Positions 46,901-58,900 of a DNA stretch of 64,000 nt are shown here, in pieces. A program made the translations under genes and the position numbers. Numbering within the stretch: the stretch's first letter is position 1; every line of letters starts with the position of its first letter. The notes beneath the pieces are model-generated. The model ran no database searches, was not told where the DNA came from, and saw only the letters and a list, made by a program, of their open reading frames with translations. The DNA comes from Pristionchus mayeri (lineage: Eukaryota > Nematoda > Chromadorea > Rhabditida > Neodiplogasteridae), in assembly GCA_036245805.1 (NCBI GenBank), contig BTRK01000001.1:29395087-29459086 (forward strand), in the 5' to 3' direction.

Positions 46901-49900
46901 ATGTACTCCTCCTCGACGGCTCCGGCTCCGAAACTGCCGAAGAAACTTCCGAAAAACGCCGGTTGCGGGCGCATTTTCTCCCCGAAAACAGCCAATTTAT
47001 CGGCGCGCATCGTCAACAAGTATCTGCCGCATCGAGCAGTGCCCAGCAGTCAGTTAATCTTAACATTGTCATTGATAAAATGAATCGATAGATTCATCCG
47101 CACTTAGTTATCAATGTGGGATTTGAAAAGGTTTCTGGAAAAGACTAGAATTATCTTTAGAGAGAAACGTATTCAAAAACTGATTTGACGCAAGTTTTAG
47201 GCTGCTTATCCACACAGATTCAATTGAAAACTCCCTCACTCACAATCAGTCCTCCACTCGCATGAGACCGTCGGGAAGATATGTCGGAAGCGAAACGGAA
47301 GATATCGAATCGACGCTACTCTGAGAGTGCGGGGGCTGCCCCTGAAGAGACCCGCCACCACACTCACGCCGAGAACAGCGAAGAAGGCCATGGTGAGCGA
47401 GATCGTTTGTCTTTGTTTTATGTCTTTAATCCCTAGTGGTCTTTTTGATCGATTTCCGGTTCACCTGTCTCTCTATCATGTTTTAGTCCGATTAATTCCA
47501 GTTGATGCATCAGCCATCCGTGCCTCTAGCCGTTACTAGATTCGATGTGACAATTGACTCCCCATATCCAGCCTGGAGCGGCCAATCCGAAGGTAATAAT
47601 TTTAGGTTGAGTCACAGCCTATGCAGTTCTGTTTCGATCTGATGAGGTAGGAGATTTTTTTCGATCAGATGAGTGGGGTTTTTTGTATTATCCACTTTCT
47701 CTCACTTTTCAATCAAGGAAAATGCAGGAATAGCCGCTAAAGCCTTTGGTGATGTTGAAAGAATCGAGAGGGAGATTCCGCCGGTTTGGAAGGAGTGGAC
47801 TGTGGAGGCTGTTATGGTATCTGCATATTTGACCTTTTGCATTTCGCTATGTTACAAATCACTGACTTAATTCATTATTGACCCGTTTTATCGCACAGTA
47901 AACGTAGGAAAGCCGATCAGTATATTCGAAAGAAACAATGTAAATTCTAGGCGTATCTCTCCTACTCTCCCTCTTCCTCTCCTTCCTTCTTCTTCTCCAC
48001 AGCTGCCTCTACTCGGCCACCCTGGAGAGGAGCACTGCCTAGGATGAACGACGAGCTCAGCCATCATCTAAAAGTGGTCAGAGGAGTTGTAAAAAGTTTT
48101 TTGAAAGGGCGAGAAAGTTAAGCAAAACCAATCGCTAGAGATTGTACTATACTCTACGCTCCATAAATATACGAATTCTGTAAAATATCTATCAATTCAA
48201 GCTCGACACAATTCGCCGTGATTTCTTCACAAAGTGGCGACCGCAGCTTCTTTTCGATGCCGAGGAGTTCTTCCACACCGAAAAGGTTAATAAAAATTGA
48301 AAATCAGAACTCTTCTCTGGTAATTTCGCGTACTCTCTCACTCTATCCTTTAATTCATTCGTTTCAAGTTCTGATTTTTTACGTTGTAAGGCCCGACCAG
48401 CTGAGGACTTCCACTCGCTGCTTCGGCAGTTTGTCGATAAGGCCAAGACGATACTGCAGTCAAAGTAACCTTTTCCCAATAATTAGAGAAGATTCTGAAT
48501 ATTTTCATCCAATTTCTCACTATTATAATCGAATATAACCTCACAAGGAGCTGCCGTCTCAATACGACTGTAAATTCGTTTGTAAATTCGTGACCGCACA
48601 AAATTATTTGTAAGTATTATTATCATCAGATGGCCTTTGCGAGTGGGTCGTATTCTGCTCAACGAGGCTGCTTGCTGGGTTCATCTGCTGACGAGGGGCG
48701 ATGAAGCGCGAAGATTCCTCGACTCTGTCGCATCTACGCAGGTAAGCGCTGATTATCTTGATACATGCTACTCTTTCAATCTCAATCCAACCCCCGCGTA
48801 ATTCATGCTCCCATAAGTTCTAGTATGCTATCGTCATCCCAATATCGAGTGTGATGTCTCCCAGTGAAGGGCTCACGAAGTTTTTCATCATTATCATTCA
48901 GGCGAAGCTCCTCGTCGATTTGCTTCGCGAGAACTACGAGAGCATCTATCGCTTCATGTATGAGGTAACATCTCAATTTTGTCATTTCAAAATTAATTTA
49001 AATATCAGGAAGCCAGCAACGCGAAGCTCTCAGTGATCGTCAATGAGTCGGGCGACACAGTTTTTGGCAAGGTAAATATGCGAAAATTTGTTTTGATTTT
49101 ATCCCAAGAGTGAAAATGAAGCTAGCCCAAAAAGCTGGACTTTCAATTCTGTCTATCTACTGTACGGAATACTGCAATTTCTCGCATCGATTTGTTTCAT
49201 GTGCATTGTCAACATACTCTTTCGCTTGGCTAAGTATTTACCAGATACTATTTCACTCAGGAAGACATGCTGCTCGAGTTGACTCGTCTTCCACGAGTAG
49301 ACGGGAAGATTTACCCGAAGCTGTTCGGGGAGGAGTGGATCGATGTGGGAGCCTGGCTGAGAGTTGAAAGACCGCTGCCTCCGGACACGCCGAGGTGATG
49401 GACGTCATTACGAAATGAAGGCATTTACATCCAGAGATTCTCAGCTTGATCATAGAAAAAGTCTAGATCTTGTCTATTGTCACTTCGGAAATTCATCACA
49501 CTTCTAATCGTATCTGAAGATTAGGGCACGCTGTGGACTCTCTTCATTTTCTTGGTCTCTCACTGACCTGATCGTTTGAGGATGATGCAGAATAGAAATA
49601 TTGCGTCCTTGAGAAGCCATAATTACTCTTTTCAGACCCTTCGAGGACAGCGCGATCCAGATCGATCCGGTGGAACTCCGACTGAAGGAATGGTGCTTGC
49701 GGGATGAGGAGGGCAGAGAGGAGGAGGAGTTGAAGGAGTGGATTGAGGTGCCTTCTTTGAATTATTATTGTATTTGCTTGATGGTTTATGAATTGCAAAA
49801 AAAAAGTTTTATAATTATTTTCCCAGATTGTCAAGAGCCTTTTCGAAGTGGAGAGTCGCATAAAAAAGTGCGCGAGTAGACGAAGGGAAGCCTCGATTCT

Positions 49901-52900
49901 CTTCGACTTCTCGTTGGTGAAGGTACTATTTTTACTAGCTAAAAAGGCCGACTTCGGTGTATGGCTTCCAAAGGCGAATTGCTTCAGTAAATAATTGAAA
50001 CCATCGTCCATATCTCAGCGATAATTTTAATCTCCTCAGCAACGCGCACTCGACCAACTAAAGAAGCTGCGAGAGAAAGCAAGAGAAGCATATCTAGAGA
50101 GGCAAAGTATGAGGAATGAGAGGTACGGAGTAGAGATGGCTTTTCGAGAAGGAGTACTTTCGTTATCAACTCTCTCTCCTTTGTCATTTCTTTAGGAAGT
50201 ATCCACTTTGGTGAATTCCTAATAGCTGCCATCATTATTTAAATAACAGAGTATCAATCTCTCCTTAAAAAAGGGTTCTCATGAAACATAATCATGTACT
50301 CTCACAACGATTGTACTGCATGCTGAGTACTGTACGGTGGTTTTCGAAATTCTGTGCAACGCACTATTTGCATAACTCGACTATATTTTTATGTAAATTG
50401 CTTTAAACTATATCGCACGATCCATGTTTTCACATTAAAAATCCATTAAATTCAATAATAACGAAGAAAGCCGATGCTGAGCAAAGTGGTGTAACGCAGC
50501 GTGAATCTCGAAATTCCGTCTTTTCCTAATCCAGCGGCCGTTTTCTCAATCAATGGCTTGAATGGCTACAGTATTTTCAATTTGCCTGCATTTTCAATGA
50601 ACTTTAGAAATTAATTTTGCAACTTCTAGACATTTATTTAACATGTAACCAAGTGATTTCTGATCGGAAAAGCGCCCTATATAACCCCATGGTGCCAGTT
50701 TGTTGTCCGCGAGACTCGTGGGAATCCTTTTTTAAGAATGCGAATAATCTTCTCGACTGCGTCCACTAAGCTCTTCGGGAAGGGAGTAATCGAGCAGTTG
50801 AGTCAGGTACCTTAATTATATTAAAATATATACATATTTAATACAAATCAAAATGTAGGTCAGCGAGGTGCAAGCGATTCTCGATCCGCTCGAACTCTCC
50901 GTCAGCCACGCAGTTACCGTATACCTCACCATGATCGACTACTATGACCTACCAGGTGATCTTAGTTACTCTGAGATTTGAATTCATGCCAATGGTAGAT
51001 TGGCACTAGGTCGGATGAGAACCCCCCGGATGAGAAACAAAAGTACTATTCTCCAGTAGTTTTCACGTTAAGTTCCCACACTGTCTTTTGCAAAAATACT
51101 TCGGAACCGACCGAGATTAGAAAATCGCAAAAACTGTCAATTTCGCCACTTGAGAGGAATGAAACCACCTAAAATAAAGTAGAATTTTCATTAAGGTTGA
51201 TCAGTGACATTGCCGTCCTTCCTCTCTCAATGAAGCCCTTTTCTTTCTACGGAAATCAAATGTAACCAGCAAGAATAATCGGACGCAACAGAAAAGCAAT
51301 TTGACTTTTCCCGATCCAATGCAAAACTCTTACATAACATAAGAAAAATTAAATTTTTCCACTGCTAAATTAAGTTAAAACTGAAAAATAGCAAAAGTAA
51401 AAATACCGATAATAACAGTACTACACTTTGGCGGGGACTCGCGGAGGTTTGCCAGACCTTCCGCAACGGGTGGGTATCGAGCCATTGTGGTCTCGACAGC
51501 GATGGATTCCCAGTCCATCGCCTTACCGCCTGCGCCACCCTTGAGTCTGTTAGGGGGGATGGGGCAATACTCTTACACAGGTCCATACCAAAATGTCCCC
51601 CTCCCCCCTGGCAGTGACCTCCTCTCTCCTCAAATTTTGAAGTTTTAATTACATAACTAAATTTATTTTCGAAAGCTTCGCTCTTTTTTGATAGTTAAAG
51701 AGCTTGAGCTGTTCGATCTGTTGAATGTTGATGCCTAAGCGCTCAGACTCAAATAAACTTCGCTATACTATAAAATGTAATAATTATCGCATTTGATAGT
51801 ATAGCGAAGTTCATGTGAGTCTGGGCTCTTAGGCATCAACATACAAAAGATAGAACAGCTCAAGCTCTTTAGCTATCAAAAAAGAGCGAAGATTTTCCAA
51901 AATTAATTTAGTTATGTAATTAAAACTTCAAAATTTGAGGAGAGAGGAAATTTGAGGACACTGCCAGGGGGGAGGGGGACATTTTGGTATGGACCCAAGG
52001 TGTGTTTGTCACGGGCTATATTCATTGCTTAATTTATCAGGCAGTATCTAGCAGATTGCAATGTAGATTCTACGCTTCGTCACTGCTATGAGATCTCTCG
52101 GCTCGGCTCAAAACTGCGGCAGTTGACAGAATTCGTGTGGCGCAGGATTGATTTGGAGCGAGAGTGGGTGTCAAAGAGGGTGAGTTATTAGGTTGGTGCA
52201 AAAGTCTTGCGGTTTTTTGATATTTTGCCTTCCATCTTCCTTTCGGTTTGACCGATGATCTTCCGTATATTAATTACTAATGAGGCCTTGCATACTCTTT
52301 CATATGCGCACCCTATCAGCATTGCCCAATCCGAGAGGCAAAAGCAGGACAAAGTTAAAATTGCGAAAATTTATCCATCGAAAATTTTAAAATTTATACA
52401 TTGATTTGTAAATGACTACATATTCCATTTTTTATGTTGATTTCGCATATTTTTGGAAAATGAGAAATTCAAATTTTCTGAAACGAGAAAGGTGCAGGTG
52501 CCAATATTTTTTCTGAGAATAAAGCCTCTTGGTGGTTAAATATAGCGCACTCATAGTGAAGCCTGTATGCTTGGTCTTCGAAGCAAAAAAATCGAAAAAG
52601 TTTCATGTATCCAGCATCGACAGCATATTTTCAATAGCATGTAATTCGGTCCAAACTTAATCGAGACGCAGTTGAAACATATTTTCTGAAATGGTATACG
52701 TAATACTTCTCAGACATCAGTATGGGCAGGTTTCGTGAATTTTGAAAACAAATTTCCAGTAAAATAAATTTAATGAAAAATTTTGAGCATCAATTGCAAT
52801 TGAGTTTATCATAATTTATTGCGTTGATTGGAATGTGGGATTGATTGAAATGTGTGTATGTAAAGTACAAGCATACCTCTAAACACTGCTGTGTTTGTTA

Positions 52901-55900
52901 GTCATTGTGATTTGGGACGAGAGAATTATGATACTTCAAAGTACGGACACAAAAAACCGCAAGACTTTTGCACCAACCTGATAGTTGAGTTATTATTTTT
53001 AAAGCTCCAAAATGCAGATGAAACTAGAATATCTCAATTTTCTTAAAATAATCAAAGGGTCGAAAAGCTACTTCTATCAGCCGTATTAAGGGAAAAATGG
53101 AATCGTTGTTGTCCCTGTTATTCAGCGTTATCTGCTATTTGTTCAGGTCCAAGATGAATCGCACGCCCTCTTCTTCGAGGCTGAGCTGCTCGAGAAGGAA
53201 CTGGAGAGTTGCCTGCACAAATACAGAAACTGCCATTCACTGTCCCAGGTCTGACCCTGATCCCTGATCCTTACTATCCCTGATCTAATGATAACTATTG
53301 GGGTGTCGGGAAGGTCGTATAATGCTTCGGAAAAAAGTCAGTTCGCGATCAAATGCAGTGATTGCGCAATCTGTTTGTCAACAATGTATTGCATCATTCT
53401 GACGTTGAGTAGTGAGAGGATTTAATCAGTCTCCTAGTTGCTACATTGATTCTTGTGATGGACTCCCATCTCTACCTCCGAGCAGTTTTACTTCATTACT
53501 ACCGTCTTGGCCGATCCGTGAAGGAGGCCCACTCTGCCCTGGCCCAGTCGGAAGGAGCTGACGCCCCCTCTATACCCTTCTGCTATAAGTGGTTCTCCCG
53601 CTTCAAGAAAGGGGAGTTTGGTCTCGATGATCAACCCCGCTCTGGACGCCCCCCTCCCTCGATCAGCCTCTCGTTCTACGCACACTGAAGCGCATGCCCA
53701 TGGCCAGTGTGCGTGAGTTGAAGAAGGATACTGGTACTCCCAGATCAACGGTGTCCGATATCCACCATCGATCTGGGAAGAAGCCGAAACTCCCACAAGT
53801 GATTCCCCATGACCTCTCCCCTGAACAGCTGAAAAATCGTGTTCAAGTCTGTCGGGAATTACTCCATTGTAGCTCCAATCTTCGATGGGTCAATTCCATC
53901 ATCGCTACAGATGAGAAGTGGATCACGTACGATAACCCTGTGAGGAGACTGCAATGGGTGGATGCAGATGAGAAGCCCACGCCCGTCCCGAAGAAGGAAG
54001 AGCACGGAAAGAAGGAACTCCTCTGCTTCTTCTTCTCAGTGCTCGGTCCCATCTACTGGGAGATCCTCGCCCCTGGCACCAGCATCAATACCGACCTCTT
54101 CTCTGAACAACTGGAAGATGTCGCGATCAGAGTCCCTCCCAGACTCCTGAACCAGGGCAAAATTCTTCTTCTGATGGACAATGCTCGCCCACATCGAGCG
54201 AAGATGACCCAGAAGAAAATGGACGAGCTGAAGATCGAGAGGATTCCCCATCCACCGTATTCCCCGGATCTCTCCCCATGCGACTACCACTGCTTCCGCT
54301 CTCTCTCTGACTTCTGCAAAGGAAAGAAGTTCAAGAATCGAGATGAAGTTGTGAGGGCTTTCGTGAACTGGGCGGTCTCGAAGAAACCCGCATTCTGGAA
54401 GAGAGGAATCGAGACCCTGCCCAATCGCTGGAGGGAGGTAGTGAGAAAGAAGGGGCATACATTGGTCACTGAGAATTGTAAAGCATTGAATAAAAAATAA
54501 AAACAAAAAATTATACGAACTTTCCGGACACCCCAATATTTCCCGTTCATGGTAACAATCGCATTAGTGGTATACAATGGCGAGAAACAACCATATGCAC
54601 TAGAATTCACCCGATTTTATTATTTTGGTTATCTTTTGCGTTGCAAGTCTGACCTGAACTCATCACTATTGACAGTCGTCACACTAATGAGGTGCTGAGA
54701 GAGCAAACAATCAGCACATCTGCTGGATTTATTTATTTTTGTTGAAATTAATTGCAATTTGATAAATTTGAGCTGCAACGCGTCGCTTCGCGCATCGAGG
54801 AGATAGCGGAGAAGACGAAGAAACTGCACGCGAAGTGCGAGGTCAGAATTCAGAGTCCTTTCTCTAATTTTTCATTCAAAAAATAAAGCCAACGTCTGGA
54901 AAAATTCTCATTTTGAAGAGGCACCAAGTCAAATGTAACACCTACGATGAAGTCGATGGTTCTCCAATAAATAGATTTTTATAAATACTCCAGCTCGAGA
55001 ATGTATGAAAAAGAGACAGGAGGAGTGTCAGCAAAGTTAAACATACGAAAGTGTGGAAATTGAGCAGACGATTGCCCCAATTGCGCACTCTTCTCTTATC
55101 TCCTGCAGGTGATGTGGATCCAGCGCCGTCTGCTCAACCTTGACGAGATGTGCCTGGAAGTGCCCACGCTCGCCAAGCAGGTGTCTGTTATCGAAATTAA
55201 TTTTTAAACATCTATGCCCAATTACAATCCTTAATTAAGGCCTCCCTCATCGCTATGCTTGCCCGCCTCCATTACGATACGCTGAGCACTGAGGAGGACT
55301 GTCTGAACTGTGAGCTAACATTATTTGAGATATGAAATTTTATCGAATTCCTGCTTTAAACCGAGCGAGCGGTGTGAGAGTGTTCGAAATAAATAGGAGA
55401 ACCTCCTAATCGCTGATTATACCGTAATTAGACAAGAGGTTCAGGTGCAAGTGAATGCCCTTATAGTCTTCGAGGCTAATGTACCAAATTAGAAAATGCC
55501 CGATCAAATAAGGATCCATCACTCTGCCTATGTCGTTTAAAATTCTTCTACTATTCAGCGCGAGTCTTCGATCTGGACAAGGATGCAGTCGCAGCTGCCC
55601 ATCACCGACTTGAGGAGAGCTTCGAGGAGTTCGAACCTCAGATTGCGCTGATCGAACGGTAAGTTTCCATTATGATAAACATATTTTTTGTTGATTGTTT
55701 GTTGTATAAAAATCCCAAGTATATCAACAAATACTTGACCGTTAATATATTGAAGAATCCGCTGAAAACTATGTCATTCCAATCCTCATTTCTCAGTGAA
55801 TCCGCCCTCTCCATCACTCAAGTGGCCGTCGATTCGATCAAGACTTCGCTCGGCAAACTCGCCCATCTACTGCCGATTCTGAATGCGATCGCGAACAGGA

Positions 55901-58900
55901 ACATGAGGAGTCACCACTGGCAGATGGTTAGATTTTGATACTCTCAAAATAGGAAATGCCTCGTTACCATTCCGAGTCAAGTGTGGGGATATTCTTGGGT
56001 CTGCCGGTGCACTTCAAATTTTACTGATATCGTAGACCTCATATTACCACTGCTTTATTTTCTAATATATGAACATGTAAAAATATCTCTCAGGTAATGG
56101 CAGCAGACGGGGCGGCGCTGAATGAGAACCCGCCAGTTTCCTCACTGCTCGAGTTCAACATCCTTGAAAAGGTGCGTAACCGTTCCATTCCTTTATTCTT
56201 TCACAAGCAACAGGTAGTCTAATTCTAATGAGATTGACAATAACAATAACATCTAAAAATCAATAATCAATCCTTTTCCAGGCCGAGGTCTTCGAGGAGG
56301 TGGGCGTGATCGCGGACAAGGAGTTGATAGTGGAGAAGAGCATGCAGGGAATGAAGAACGAACTGGCTGCGACGAGGTTGCAACCTAAGGTGATTGACAA
56401 TAACTATGATGAGTAGATCAGTATCTTGCCATTTTTCACAGGAGAAATCAGCGATAGGGCTCGTATGATGAACATTTCCTACGATTCCATGAAGAAATAA
56501 TTAATTACTCTTCGTACGCCTCGTTGAATGTACAATAATGATGTGTACATACACTCTTAAAATGATCACGATCTAGGCTCCGGTGGAAGATTGGATTGAC
56601 CTCCGATCGATGCTCGGCACCCAGGCTGCACGATGTCGAACACTCCTAGCCAGTCTGCCTCCAGCTGGTAAGACACTTATGAAATATATGAAATTGATAT
56701 TGAAAGAGTCTTGTATGGGGTTTAGGTTGATGCAAACATGAGAAGAGCCTACTAATTTTGCTAGATATGAACAAAAAATAGCCTTCCCGAGTGACAAATT
56801 GCAAAAATTGAACTTCCCATGCCGGGAATCGAACCCGGGCCGCCTGGGTGAAAACCAGAAATCCTAACCACTAGACCACATGGGAGGACGAGAAGAGGGC
56901 GCTGAATCGCTCTAATATCAGATCTCGCCTCACAGCTTCGAGAGTGGATGGAAACTGTGGAATCGCTGGCGGAGTTTGTCGACTGCTATGTGAAGGTATC
57001 ATACATTGTATTTATTTTAAAATTAAAATGAAACAATAATGAAATTTAGTGTTCTCGTTCGTGGAAGCACGTGGAGGGTGTTTTTGCTACTGAGGACATC
57101 GCCTATCAGGTTGGGAATATGACAAACTGTTCAATAAAACGTCAATAATTCATGTTTCAAATATTTATGATATATCAATTTCCTCAATTACAAACACGCA
57201 TCACTGCAGATGCCCACTGAGTTCTGGACGTTCACACGCATCCGCCAGCTATGGCAGCAACTCAACCAAGTCATCGTATGTTCAAAAAATGAATCGATAT
57301 GTTGATAGACCGCTATTGAGAGAAAAAGTTTTATTGTTTTTAAAGGGAGGGTGATGTGAAGCAATTTTCGCTTTTATTTTAGCATTTTTGAAAATCGTAT
57401 GTAGTTGGTTGTTCTTCAATTATCGATTCAGTTGTGCTCAATTCTAACTCTATTTCTCAGGCCGACCAGCCCATCCTCTCCCACCTCTCTTCCGTGCAGC
57501 AGATGAGCACGCAGCTGCAGCAACTTTTGGGTTATTTAAAATATTTTTATAATTATATAAACTACATTCCAGGTCTCTTCGACAACGTCGAGGCGGGCTT
57601 CAACTCCTACCTTCAAAAGAAGAGGACGGCCTTTCCTCGGTTTCTTTTCAATTTTTTTTCCTTTTTTTTCCTTTTCAAATTTTCGAATATATCTTTACTG
57701 ACACTTACTAACCAGACAAAGTATGAACAATCGAAGATCAAAGATCGCCTTTCAGCCTGCATCTCCTCTCGCACTCCGAACTACTCGACCTGCTCTCTCA
57801 GTCTCGCGAGCCCTCCTCAGTCTCCTCCTTCATCCATCTCCTATTCACGAAGATTAAGGCGTTCGTGATGAACGGGAGAGGGGAGCTCACGCATCTGAGG
57901 TTGGTTGGCAAACTAGGAATTGACTTGTCTCTCCCCTCTCAACAGTATCAGAGAAATAACAAATAAAGAGAGCGGTGCATAATTAATCACCTAAGCTTCT
58001 CAGATAGTTTCACAATATATAAAATAATTTCAGAAGTGTGCACGACGAGTTATACGCGCTGACGACGATGGTGAATGCATCGATCTACAAGGTTCGGACA
58101 GTTTATCACAGGTATCACCAGTCAATGGAGGTAGCCGCGAACAATTTTTTTCAAACCCGTTTAAAATCTACCAAACTATGGTAGTATACTACCCTGGTGA
58201 AGGGTTTTTGAAAGAACCATACTTTTTCTCCCAGAGCCGGCATTTAGGAATTCTCCGGTTTTGGTCCCGGAAATACTGTATTTCTTCTTCCAGATGAGAC
58301 AGAGAGACGGCACAGGGCTCAAAAAAACCAGAAAATTATTTTGAGAAACTTTTATGTTGAAGGTATAGCATGAAAATAAAAAATAAATTATTTGTTCCCA
58401 AAAGAATGGAGGCCAAACAACATAAAACATGTTTTTGCCATGACGTAGGAGACTAAAGCAGAATTTTATTAATGATTTTGATAGAATATCTTCCCTAACA
58501 TATAACAAAAAAATAAAAATGGCAAAATGGTGGGGGTTCTAGTTCTCATTTTTTGCATTCAAAGTGTAGTGGTCGCTACTTCCGTTCATAAATACCTAAA
58601 CGTATCATTCCAGCTCACTGCATTTCACTCTCTGGTACTTATTCACGATGTTTTCAGCCCAGTAACGCTAAATTACTGTGTGAAATTCGACATTTCGAAA
58701 TTTCGAAAAATACGGTTTTCGCATTCTCCCATGAGCACGATTTTCAGCATTGTAAACTTAAAAATTATAAATACGAAACGGTCAGCAACTGTCGATTCTT
58801 AGAGTATGCTTAGACGTCAACAACATTAGAGCCATGAGGATTCATCCAAACTTGTATTCCTCTCGAATTTCTCGCTCCAAAATCGCTCCATCGAAGGTTC

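Noticed and set aside
47240..47327. Alternative longer version of dynein exon 2 in other frames (MRPSGRYVGSETEDIESTLL, EETRHHTHAENSEEGHG)
   Set aside because: Only the frame starting at 47328 joins in phase with both neighbours; the others hit a stop or break phase.
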